Assembly: GCA_964446595.1 (NCBI GenBank)
Contig: CAYUPY010000012.1
Location: 1 to 25,862 of the forward strand
DNA: 25,862 nt
DNA from: CAYUPY01 sp964446595
GTDB lineage: Bacteria; Patescibacteriota; Dojkabacteria; J137; JAEUSD01
Direction of reading: 5' to 3'
The notes below the pieces were generated by a model. The model was not told the DNA's origin, made no database searches, and worked only from the letters and a program-made list of their open reading frames with translations. Both the position numbers and the translations under genes were made by a program. Shown in pieces: positions 1-7,147 of this stretch (its first letter is position 1; every line of letters begins with the position of its first letter).

Positions 1-817
1 AAAATGCTCCGGAAGAAATTGCTACTGCTGCAGCTGTACCCACCACTACTGTAGCGCCAGCTGCGGCAATTACAGCACCTTGGGTACCTTGGAATGTGGC
101 AATTATGGCTGCCAGTGGGCCTGTTTTGGCTGCTGCGGCGCCTGCTTGGGCGGCCGCAGCAGTACCTGTCGCTGAAATTGACATGTTACTTAAGTTTGTA
201 GAGATAATATTATTGATTACAGGGGCGGGAGCAGCATACGCAGGTTGCGCACCCAGCAATGCAAATCCCCCAATGATTAATGGTATAGTGATTTGGTGTT
301 TCTTGTAGTCTTTTTCTACAAGCTCTTTGAGTTTCTCTAGCCCACGATAGTATCTTAATTTCACCGTGGACTCTTTTTCGGACAAAATATCGGCAATTTC
401 GTTAAATTGCATATCCTCCCAGATTTTCAGAGATATTACTTCACGTGATTTCGGCGAAATTTGGTCTAAGTATATTTCCAGCTGAGAAATTAGTTCGTCG
501 TTGATTAGCTCTTGATCGTAGTCGCCTTTGTCATCAGCTGCAGCTTCGCTATCTTCTATAATTTCGTCCAAGGCCTGATTACCAGCGGTGTTTTCATCTT
601 TGAATAGTTTATACATGGTATTTCTAGCCACCGTGAACAACCAATGTTTAGCTAATTCAGGTTTTAGGTCGTCCTTTTCTAATAATCGTTTAAAGGTTTC
701 GGCCATAATATCTTGAGCTGTCTCTTTGCTCCTGGTCCTTACTAAGACATAACGATATATGCTGTCTGCATGCTCGCGAAAAAGTTTTTCGTATGTGGTT
801 GCGAGGGTATCTTTCAT
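1..817 (-). CDS. ECF-type RNA polymerase sigma factor with membrane-spanning C-terminal extension (partial)
   Basis: Reading from ATG at 817-815, the frame stays open to the left edge, so the C-terminus is missing. Residues about 1-75 look like sigma-70 region 2: the motif TAQDIMAETF (about 33-42) followed by WLFTVARN. Residues about 115-167 look like region 4: ISPKSREVISLKIWEDM, then a helix-turn-helix containing EIADILSEKESTVK. This order and spacing are typical of ECF sigma factors, which direct RNA polymerase to a small regulon. The family normally ends near residue 170-180. Here a basic stretch (YKKH) leads into a hydrophobic segment (about 176-196), then AQPAYAAPAP, then an Ala/Gly/Thr-rich low-complexity region with a second hydrophobic stretch (about 247-268). 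I infer a membrane-tethered sigma factor with an exported or membrane-embedded tail. No anti-sigma gene is visible on the side that can be seen. The sigma assignment is strong; the topology is inference. Confidence 0.85.
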   Translation of the reverse strand, partial: MKDTLATTYEKLFREHADSIYRYVLVRTRSKETAQDIMAETFKRLLEKDDLKPELAKHWLFTVARNTMYKLFKDENTAGNQALDEIIEDSEAAADDKGDYDQELINDELISQLEIYLDQISPKSREVISLKIWEDMQFNEIADILSEKESTVKLRYYRGLEKLKELVEKDYKKHQITIPLIIGGFALLGAQPAYAAPAPVINNIISTNLSNMSISATGTAAAAQAGAAAAKTGPLAAIIATFQGTQGAVIAAAGATVVVGTAAAVAISSGAF

Positions 818-891
818 AATAGTTGTACGTATATAGTCAAAATAGCTCAGAAAGTTACATTTTTTTTTACGAAAATTTTCAAATGTGTGTT

Positions 892-2154
892 TCATGATGC
901 TGATAGCATCCCTTGGTAGATACTGCTGACATTTGCAGCAGCTCTTTCCCAAGTAACTGTAGAGGCTTGTTTATAGCTATTTTCTGTCATTGGCCCGTAC
1001 ATGGCTCCATAGCGGAGCACACCTAAGATAGCGTCAGCCATACCTTGGTCATCCCAGAAGTCTACTTTTAGTGCGTGATGCATTACTTCCGCTGCACCTG
1101 ATTGGCGAGATACAATCACAGGAGTATTATTGGCTACCGCTTCCAGTGCCACAAGTCCGAATGGTTCAGAAATAGAAGGCATTACAAAAATATCTGCTTG
1201 TGCATATAAACTGCGTAAGTCATTACCACGGATAAACCCTGGTAGAACGACCTTGTCACCAATCCCTAAGCTAGCAGTCATTTTAATTATCTTTTCTTCC
1301 ATATCACCAGAGCCTGCCATTACAAATTTTACTTGCTGCTCTTGTTCCAGTACTTTTTGGGCCGCTTTTAGGAAGTATTCTGGCCCTTTTTGCATCGTAA
1401 AGCGGCCCACAAACAACACAATCTTATATCCTGCCTCTTTTAATCTCTCAATGGTGGCCTGCGGGGTGCCATTATGTTTGTACTCAGCTAAATCAATCCC
1501 ATTATGCACAACTTTTACTTTATCAGGATCAATTCCATATTGTTTGATAATTGTTTGGCGAGTGAATTCGGACACAGCAATTACTTTATCGGCGGCAAGC
1601 ATACCTTCTCGTTCAATCTGATAAATACGCTCATGTACACCGTGACCACCTGTACGATCAAATTCTGTAGCGTGGATATGCAAAATAAGTGGCTTCCCAG
1701 ACACTTTTTTAGCTGTGATGCCTGCTAATGCACTTAACCAATCATGAGCATGAATAACGTCAAAATCTCTCCCTAGGGCAACTTTTTCTGCCATCACGCC
1801 GTATCTTTCTACCTCTGCAAATAGACTTGAACCATAGATTTCTTTAAGTTTTAACTCAGTTTTATCTAGCTCGCTGAGTTTATTTACATATGATTCTTCG
1901 GTTAGGTAAGGGCCTAGTGGGCTATTTACTGCTGTAACAGTAATGCGTTCATTGAGTTTAGGGTCTGGATGAGGTGCGATGTCGGCAAATTCAAAATCCA
2001 CTAAAGTACTTTCTACATCGATCTTTTTTGGTAAGACAAAAGTTATTTTAAGATCACTCCTATTGGCGAGTGCAGTACTCAGCCCAAGGCAGGCTACTCC
2101 TAACCCTCCACTGTTATAGGGTGGAAATTCCCACCCGAACATTAGTACTCGCAT
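892..2154 (-). CDS. GT4/GT5-like glycosyltransferase (glycogen-synthase-like)
   Basis: This 420-residue protein has a GT-B fold signature. The N-terminal domain has MFGWEFPP followed by a glycine-rich SGGLG loop (about 15-19), as in glycogen and starch synthases. HAHDW lies at 135-139. The C-terminal domain has VHNGID (about 216-221), the nucleotide-sugar binding GRFTMQKG (about 250-257), and the retaining-transferase E-x7-E motif, E330 to E338, in SEPFGLVALE. The family transfers sugar from an NDP- or ADP-sugar to an acceptor with retention of configuration. Next to a GH15 hydrolase and a glucose-type ROK kinase, the likeliest role is alpha-glucan (glycogen-like) synthesis in the cytoplasm. 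A polysaccharide or glycolipid GT4 cannot be excluded. No signal peptide or membrane span is seen. No Shine-Dalgarno is seen before the ATG. Confidence 0.85.
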   Translation of the reverse strand: MRVLMFGWEFPPYNSGGLGVACLGLSTALANRSDLKITFVLPKKIDVESTLVDFEFADIAPHPDPKLNERITVTAVNSPLGPYLTEESYVNKLSELDKTELKLKEIYGSSLFAEVERYGVMAEKVALGRDFDVIHAHDWLSALAGITAKKVSGKPLILHIHATEFDRTGGHGVHERIYQIEREGMLAADKVIAVSEFTRQTIIKQYGIDPDKVKVVHNGIDLAEYKHNGTPQATIERLKEAGYKIVLFVGRFTMQKGPEYFLKAAQKVLEQEQQVKFVMAGSGDMEEKIIKMTASLGIGDKVVLPGFIRGNDLRSLYAQADIFVMPSISEPFGLVALEAVANNTPVIVSRQSGAAEVMHHALKVDFWDDQGMADAILGVLRYGAMYGPMTENSYKQASTVTWERAAANVSSIYQGMLSAS

Positions 2155-2194
2155 TCTTAGAGATTGATGACTATTAACTATCTGTTACGATTAA

Positions 2195-2223
2195 ATAATA
2201 GTAAGTTCTATTCGTGACCACAA
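2195..2223 (-). promoter_or_regulatory. Candidate promoter for the GT4 gene
   Basis: Minus strand reads TTGTGG (2218-2223), a 17-nt spacer, then TATTAT (2195-2200), about 40 nt before the ATG at 2154. It lies in the 98-nt gap after the GH15 gene, so the glycosyltransferase may be transcribed separately as well as by read-through. By eye only. Confidence 0.35.
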
Positions 2224-2252
2224 GGGGTGGGAAAAGAAATTATAGGTTTTCT

Positions 2253-4250
2253 CTAGCCGGGAGTATCCGATAGTATTTCCTGCTTTGGCGCGATTCCCAA
2301 TTCTTCTAGTTTCTCCATATAATCCATGATTGTGTTGACATACTCTGCATGGCTCCAAATTAGAGGATTAACCGATAGTGGTGCGCCTGTATAAGGGTTT
2401 AACTGTTCCGAAATCATATTTGCAAAGACAGTATACTTTTTTACCCATTCTAAGGTGTCTTGGACACTTTTTAGATCACTTTCGGTTTTTGCTTTGGCAA
2501 TCTCAAACTGTGCGATCCATAGTGTGGTAATAATCCAAGGGTTTCCAGTATATTCTTGGGTTATACGGAAATAGTAATCATTTTCATAACGGCACAAACC
2601 ACCTACTTCATTAGGCACAGTTAGTCTCTCCTTGGTAACTTTAAAGGCTGACTCTAGTCGGGGGTCATCCACTGGCAGCACTCCAAATTTATGTATTCCA
2701 AACGCACTAGCTGAATCTACAGTACGATTAATATCCACAATTTTTCCGTTGTGGATTGTCACATATTTATAAAAGTAACCTTCGGTTTCATCGTACAAGT
2801 GTCTGATAATAGATTCTCTGAGGTTTTCGGCAACTGTTGCGTATTCGCTTGCCTTATCCTTTTTACCTAAAATGTGGGCGAACTTACTAGCACTCAAGAG
2901 TCCGGCATAGACTGCGCTACAAGTAAAAGTGGTGACCCCATAAATTTCTTCCCATAAGTCATAGCTGGCATAAGGAAGATAGAGATCATAATCAATATAG
3001 CTGACCAAAAATTGTGTAGCCTGCTTAATCAAAGAGTTATAGATATGTTCCACAAACTCCAGATCTTTACTATATTTGTAGTGTTCCCATAAAGCCCAAA
3101 TTACCAGAGCCGTTTCGTCTTCCTGGATGGGAAGACTTGGCTTGCCATCGCGTACCCATGGGTGCCAAGATGAGCCCAGAGATTCATCAGCTAAATATTT
3201 ATGCAAAAAGTACCCATCCGGTTCTAGTGAGCGATTGCAGAATTCAAAAAAACGGCGGGTAACATTGCTATACCCTGCTTTATCCAAGGAGGCAGCAACT
3301 AGAGCGCCATCTCTATGCCAGTTGTAGGTATACATACCCTTCCCATGCTTCAACAAATCTGAGTCACAAGAGGCCATAATTGGACCATTATCATTGATAT
3401 GTGTCCGAATGGTAAGCAATGAGCTTTTGAATAGGTCTACTACTTCTTTTGATAAATGATGGAAAGTGTAATTTTGCTTGTTAGCCCAGCTGCGCCAGTA
3501 ACATTGAGTGGTATAAATTAAGTAATCTGGTTTTTTACGCAGCACTAAGTCATTTAAGCGGTAAGCCTCCGAAAAAGATTTGGCAGCCGCTACCCAATGA
3601 TAAGCAGTCTCTGTGCGGTTAGGTTCAATCTCCATCTCCACAGAGATGACTGAATCTACAATACCATGTTCAATATGGTTTTCTGCTAAGTCACCATCTT
3701 CTGCATCACGGAAGGTTCCTTCTTTACCTTCAATCCCCAATTGACCAATGCTGTGGTCATGAATACCTCGATTATCGTGCCAGGCATTAGCTAGAAAGAC
3801 GCGGCGACCCTTGTAATGAATTACGACATCATGGTGGGGGTCATAAATTGCGGTGTCGCCGCGTGCAGACTCATAAATGGTGAACTGTTGGTTAAAGTAG
3901 AGCTTCACTAAGCGGGGACGTTCACTGCGGTTAATCACATCTACACGACGCAAATAAATATTCTCTTCGTTATACACAACATCACTAATGCGTAATTCTA
4001 GCTTTAAGTACTCATTGTAAGCGGTAATCTCAGCAGACATGGTCTCGGCGGCATGATGAATATCACGCTGCCAGTGGGGATCATCAAGCCAATGAAAATT
4101 ACCTTCTACCCAAACTCCAAATTTATTAACTGTGTTCTGACTAAGGTGGTTTTCATGTCCTACGTAGGGAAAGTAGAAGTCATATACTTGACCAAAATCA
4201 TCCAAGCCAATTAGTAATTGACCATTAGACATAACCATTGATTTGGACAT
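2253..4250 (-). CDS. GH15 glucoamylase-like glycoside hydrolase
   Basis: This 665-residue protein has an N-terminal beta-rich domain (about 1-260) and an (alpha/alpha)6 catalytic domain (about 265-645), the usual layout of prokaryotic GH15 enzymes. The -1 subsite motif YNWHRDG (309-315) contains the sugar-binding Arg-Asp pair. The general acid region is DLWEEIYGVTTFT (431-443), equivalent to DLWEEVNG of fungal glucoamylase, so E434 is the predicted acid. The general base lies in WSHAEY (E636). The family releases glucose from non-reducing ends of alpha-glucans; some members are trehalases or dextranases. There is no signal peptide, so it should act in the cytoplasm on stored or imported glucan. 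It starts 15 nt after the ROK kinase stop, suggesting co-transcription, and its glucose product would feed that kinase. Confidence 0.9.
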   Translation of the reverse strand: MSKSMVMSNGQLLIGLDDFGQVYDFYFPYVGHENHLSQNTVNKFGVWVEGNFHWLDDPHWQRDIHHAAETMSAEITAYNEYLKLELRISDVVYNEENIYLRRVDVINRSERPRLVKLYFNQQFTIYESARGDTAIYDPHHDVVIHYKGRRVFLANAWHDNRGIHDHSIGQLGIEGKEGTFRDAEDGDLAENHIEHGIVDSVISVEMEIEPNRTETAYHWVAAAKSFSEAYRLNDLVLRKKPDYLIYTTQCYWRSWANKQNYTFHHLSKEVVDLFKSSLLTIRTHINDNGPIMASCDSDLLKHGKGMYTYNWHRDGALVAASLDKAGYSNVTRRFFEFCNRSLEPDGYFLHKYLADESLGSSWHPWVRDGKPSLPIQEDETALVIWALWEHYKYSKDLEFVEHIYNSLIKQATQFLVSYIDYDLYLPYASYDLWEEIYGVTTFTCSAVYAGLLSASKFAHILGKKDKASEYATVAENLRESIIRHLYDETEGYFYKYVTIHNGKIVDINRTVDSASAFGIHKFGVLPVDDPRLESAFKVTKERLTVPNEVGGLCRYENDYYFRITQEYTGNPWIITTLWIAQFEIAKAKTESDLKSVQDTLEWVKKYTVFANMISEQLNPYTGAPLSVNPLIWSHAEYVNTIMDYMEKLEELGIAPKQEILSDTPG

Positions 4251-4265
4251 AGGCAGTTTTTAAGA

Positions 4266-5078
4266 TTATCTTAAATTGTACATGAAATGTGCCGCGCCGA
4301 TAAGCCCTGCTTGATCACCCAGCACTCCGCGATGTAAAGCAGGCAGTTCGGGCAGCATCTGATTTAATTTCTCTAATTCTGATCTTAACAGTTCTATTTT
4401 ATATGTTTCTTCATCAAACATACCCCCTCCAAAAATTAAGGCAGCCGGTGACCACAGTAAAATTAGATTATAGACACCGGCTGCCAGCACACGGTGTTTT
4501 TCAGTCCAAAAGGCAGGATCATCGATTTCACTCGGTACTTTACCAGCCTGATTCATAATGCTCCGCCCCCCAACGACTGACTCCAAGCTAATATTTCTTT
4601 CATAATCAATTATCTGATGACCTGGCTCAAAACCAAAACGGTTACTATCTAAGCGCCTATTGACTATCCGTGCTCCGCCCACACCTGTTCCAATCGCTAA
4701 ATATCCAATCACATCAAGGTCTTCAAACTGTTTTTGATTGGCTTCTCCTAAAGCTAGTAGCTCTGTGTCATTGTGTAGATAGGTCTTAACTCCAGTTCTC
4801 TGTTCTAAATCATCGGCAAAAGACCTTTTACTCCAGTCAGGCAAATTAGGTGTACGTACAATAATACGGTTTAAGGAAGTAAGTGTGCCTGGAATCCCCA
4901 CACAAATAGAGCCCAACTCTCCCCCATCTTTTAGGCGCGCAATTTGTAAAGCAAGTAAGTCTAACCCTTCGTCGTAATCTTGAGGTGTGCTGATTTTAAT
5001 ATTATCACTTAGTTCTAGACCATCAACTAACCCAAGACGCATGTTAGTGCCACCAATATCAATTGCAATATTCTTCAT
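4266..5078 (-). CDS. ROK-family sugar kinase (probable glucokinase) lacking the zinc motif
   Basis: This 270-residue protein has the ATP-phosphate loop DIGGTNMRLG (7-16), VGIPGTL (60-66), the catalytic-base region HNDTELLALGE (D104), GTGVGG (130-135), and the sugar-binding FEPGH (150-154). The C-terminal adenosine region includes ALIFGGGMF. These identify a ROK kinase, which phosphorylates glucose or a related hexose using ATP. After EPGH the family normally has a CxCGxxGC zinc-binding loop; here that stretch is short (IIDYERNISLESVV) and has no cysteine, so the structural zinc site has been lost. Length is at the short end for the family (about 300 residues usual). Adjacent GH15 and GT4 genes support a role in glucose and glucan handling. 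A strong-looking promoter lies directly before the ATG. Confidence 0.85.
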   Translation of the reverse strand: MKNIAIDIGGTNMRLGLVDGLELSDNIKISTPQDYDEGLDLLALQIARLKDGGELGSICVGIPGTLTSLNRIIVRTPNLPDWSKRSFADDLEQRTGVKTYLHNDTELLALGEANQKQFEDLDVIGYLAIGTGVGGARIVNRRLDSNRFGFEPGHQIIDYERNISLESVVGGRSIMNQAGKVPSEIDDPAFWTEKHRVLAAGVYNLILLWSPAALIFGGGMFDEETYKIELLRSELEKLNQMLPELPALHRGVLGDQAGLIGAAHFMYNLR

Positions 5079-5084
5079 AAATCG

Positions 5085-5113
5085 ATTATGGCGGGTCTAA
5101 GTGAGGTTTGCAA
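5085..5113 (-). promoter_or_regulatory. Promoter of the ROK-GH15 transcription unit, predicted leaderless
   Basis: Minus strand reads TTGCAA (5108-5113), a 17-nt spacer, then CATAAT (5085-5090). Only 6 nt separate the -10 box from the ATG at 5078, so transcription should begin at or within a base or two of the start codon. No Shine-Dalgarno is present. Confidence 0.55.
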
Positions 5114-5121
5114 GGATAATC

Positions 5122-5781
5122 TTACTTAACTCTTACTAGAGTGCTTCCTGCAATTGCCCATATCTTACTAGCTTTGTTTTGGGGTAATTTGTAAGTACCA
5201 CAACTAGAACCGAAGGCCGGAAGGATAAGTAAATTTCCTGTACTATTTAAGTAGAAGCAAGGAAGTCTCTCTCTTAATGGACCTTCACCAATTTCTACAC
5301 CCGGATGAATATGTCCACTAATAGTCAAATATGATCCGCTATCAGCATCAGCGGGATCGTGTACCAACTGGATATTTCTAATTTGCAATTTCGGTACTAC
5401 GTCTATGTCCATTTGGTTGTAAGTCTCTGACGGCAGCATGTCATGATTACCCTTAATTAGGACAAATTTTTTCAAATTACCCCGTCGCGTCTCATTTAAC
5501 CAGTTGGTAAACATATTTACTTCTTTGTTAGCTTTATGATGGAATAAATCCCCTAAGCAGACAATTTGCCGCGGCTTAAATTCCTGGGTCGCTGCTGTTA
5601 ATTGATCAAGATCCACCCTAACCGCCTCACCAGGTACGGGTATGCCGTGTTTGCGCCAGTTTCCAACCCGTGCCAAATGAAGGTCCGTTATTAGCATAGT
5701 CTGTTCTTCTTCCCAGAAAATCACCCGATGACTAGACAATAAAAATCTATTGTCCAATATTTGTAACCGAAAATTCCTCAT
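5122..5781 (-). CDS. pdeM: Ligase-associated DNA damage response metallophosphoesterase (PdeM-like)
   Basis: This 219-residue protein carries all calcineurin-type phosphoesterase motifs: DLHL (33-36, D and H ligands), CLGDLFHHK (75-83), KGNHD (110-114) and SGHIHPG (155-161). The N-terminal pattern ending in MLITDLHLARVGNWRKHGIP matches the 'ligase-associated' subfamily rather than generic YfcE-like enzymes. The family is dinuclear-metal dependent and is found with an ATP-dependent DNA ligase, an Lhr-type helicase and an SNM1-like nuclease. All three lie downstream at 7144-12283 on the same strand, but two plus-strand genes separate them from this one. The exact substrate of the family is not settled. 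It shares a 48-nt divergent promoter region with the gene at 5830. Confidence 0.88.
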   Translation of the reverse strand: MRNFRLQILDNRFLLSSHRVIFWEEEQTMLITDLHLARVGNWRKHGIPVPGEAVRVDLDQLTAATQEFKPRQIVCLGDLFHHKANKEVNMFTNWLNETRRGNLKKFVLIKGNHDMLPSETYNQMDIDVVPKLQIRNIQLVHDPADADSGSYLTISGHIHPGVEIGEGPLRERLPCFYLNSTGNLLILPAFGSSCGTYKLPQNKASKIWAIAGSTLVRVK

Positions 5782-5829
5782 ATGATATAATGGTTATAGT
5801 ATTAAACTATTTGCTAAATAATTATACAT
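5782..5829. promoter_or_regulatory. Divergent intergenic promoter region between pdeM and the 336-aa gene
   Basis: This 48-nt AT-rich gap contains -10-like boxes for both strands. On the plus strand there is TATAAT at 5786-5791 (TTGTAA lies 19 nt upstream at 5761-5766). A second, closer candidate is TGCTAAATA at 5812-5820, 9 nt before the ATG at 5830. On the minus strand TATAAT is read from 5826 to 5821, about 40 nt before the pdeM ATG. I cannot choose between the two plus-strand boxes. Confidence 0.35.
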
Positions 5830-6840
5830 ATGATGCCAGAAGCTCACCTAGATAAAATACAGCATAAATGGATGCAGCATATTATTGTACAGCTGCAAAG
5901 AGATCACGAGTATTTCTCAAATGTTCTTAGCCACGCTGAAGGACTATTAATGGCATACCCAATAAATGATGAAGAAAATATTTCAGTATTAGCCGCAAGG
6001 AGAATTCAACAAGGAGAAGATCTCGTGGATGTAATAAAAGATTTTATGATAGCAACCCTTGAAAGACAAGCTAGCTTTATAAAAACTAATAAGCCGTCTC
6101 CCAATACGGCTATCCGCAGAATGATAGTTGACTATATTAATACTGAAAATGCAATATACCTACTGCACTTAGCTAGTTTTATGCTAGTTTTTGAAACTAG
6201 CATAGTAGAAGTTTATAGTCCGACTGGTTATTTAGAGCATGATATGGCCCATCTCATCTTGTTTTTGATGTTTTCCTACTATTCCCAGCTGGAGGAATTT
6301 AAAGAACTATTTCAGTTTGAAGTAACCAGCGTAACTGGTGAGACAATACAAGTAACGATACCCCTTTTAATTGCTCAGGGATTTAATGTGGCAGAGATCT
6401 TAACAATTAGTGGAGAAAGTCCGGAGCAACTGATTCAATTTATTAATTATCCTGGCGATTCGTTAGCAGATTTACAGAGTCTGGGAGTTAAAGAGATTAT
6501 CTCACCGGATGTCTTAGCCAATAGGATGAGAGAATTCAAGACTCCTGATTCACTTAAATTGATAGATAGAGTATTGTGTTTTTGTTTACTGTATTCTAGA
6601 CAGAAAGATATTACTATTGAAAGCTATCATCGGATGGTAGATGAGGGAGAAATAGTACCTCGGAAGATGATTGAAAGCTTTGTTGGGTTTGACGGACTAA
6701 GCTTAATGCGAGGCAAATTGTTGAAAACTATTGAGCTTGTTAAGAAAAACCAACAAGGTTTCCTAATGGGTTTAGAATATATCCTGCCAGCTCAACTTAT
6801 TACTGAGTTAGACAGGGCACTAGCTGACATTGGTGTTTAA
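5830..6840 (+). CDS. Hypothetical protein, 336 aa, inserted in the ligase-associated cluster
   Basis: I do not recognise this family. The protein is predicted to be mainly alpha-helical and soluble. The first part (about 1-155) is helical, and a moderately hydrophobic helix lies near 116-130 but is probably not a true membrane span. The middle (about 180-250) reads like short repeating helix-turn units, with NVAEILTISGESPEQLIQF and SLADLQSLGVKEII. The C-terminus is helical and charged. No nucleotide-binding or metal motif is visible. ATG at 5830 is followed directly by a second ATG codon, and either could be the start. It is on the plus strand between pdeM and the helicase, both on the minus strand. 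Its codon use looks ordinary, with slightly more A-rich codons than the neighbours. Function unknown. Confidence 0.7.
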   Translation: MMPEAHLDKIQHKWMQHIIVQLQRDHEYFSNVLSHAEGLLMAYPINDEENISVLAARRIQQGEDLVDVIKDFMIATLERQASFIKTNKPSPNTAIRRMIVDYINTENAIYLLHLASFMLVFETSIVEVYSPTGYLEHDMAHLILFLMFSYYSQLEEFKELFQFEVTSVTGETIQVTIPLLIAQGFNVAEILTISGESPEQLIQFINYPGDSLADLQSLGVKEIISPDVLANRMREFKTPDSLKLIDRVLCFCLLYSRQKDITIESYHRMVDEGEIVPRKMIESFVGFDGLSLMRGKLLKTIELVKKNQQGFLMGLEYILPAQLITELDRALADIGV

Positions 6841-6851
6841 CTTGCTATAAT
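6824..6851 (+). promoter_or_regulatory. Extended -10 promoter for the 96-aa gene, predicted leaderless
   Basis: CTGACA (6824-6829), a 16-nt spacer, then an extended -10 TGCTATAAT (6843-6851). The ATG at 6857 begins 5 nt later. The promoter overlaps the last codons and stop of the preceding gene, so the small gene probably has its own transcript. Confidence 0.55.
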
Positions 6852-6856
6852 TTGCC

Positions 6857-7147
6857 ATGAAGCAAGATAGAGAAGAATTTTTTGATGCGATAGAGGCAGG
6901 CAATAGGTTAGGTTTGGGTTTAATCGGATTTGGCTTTATCACAGGGTTTGGAAGTGCTTATCTTGGTTTTGTAGAGCAGCGCCCAGCAGAGGCTCTCCAA
7001 GTCGCTACTTTGGCAGCAGTTATGCTGTTTGGTGGACTGGCTATGAGGGAAGATAGTCACAGAGCCTTTATACATGACTTACGCCACGGCGGCAGGTTTT
7101 TGCCATTAACAGATGATAGTAGTGAAACACCTACTTCAGAAAGCTAA
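6857..7147 (+). CDS. Small membrane protein, 96 aa, unknown function
   Basis: Two hydrophobic segments are visible: about 17-37 (LGLGLIGFGFITGFGSAYLG) and about 46-63 (ALQVATLAAVMLFGGLAM). They are separated by a short loop (VEQRPAE). The N-terminus is charged and the C-terminal tail is hydrophilic, with RHGGRFLPLTDD and a Ser/Thr/Glu-rich end. Predicted topology is a two-span hairpin with both ends in the cytoplasm. I do not recognise a family. Its stop codon overlaps the stop of the convergent helicase gene by 4 nt, leaving no room for an intergenic terminator. It has its own good extended -10 promoter 5 nt before the ATG, which supports it being a real gene rather than a chance frame. Confidence 0.65.
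   Translation: MKQDREEFFDAIEAGNRLGLGLIGFGFITGFGSAYLGFVEQRPAEALQVATLAAVMLFGGLAMREDSHRAFIHDLRHGGRFLPLTDDSSETPTSES

Noticed and set aside
96..308. Plus-strand open frame of 70 codons, Ala-rich
   Set aside because: It lies opposite the Ala-rich tail of the sigma factor gene; the sigma frame has clear family motifs and explains the composition.
858..869. T-rich run between GT4 and the sigma factor as a terminator
   Set aside because: The T-run is on the plus strand while both genes are on the minus strand, and the only nearby stem is a weak GAAAATTTTC.
1130..1621. Plus-strand open frame of 163 codons
   Set aside because: It is fully inside the GT4 gene on the other strand. Its translation is Ser/Ile-rich without recognisable motifs, typical of an antisense shadow.
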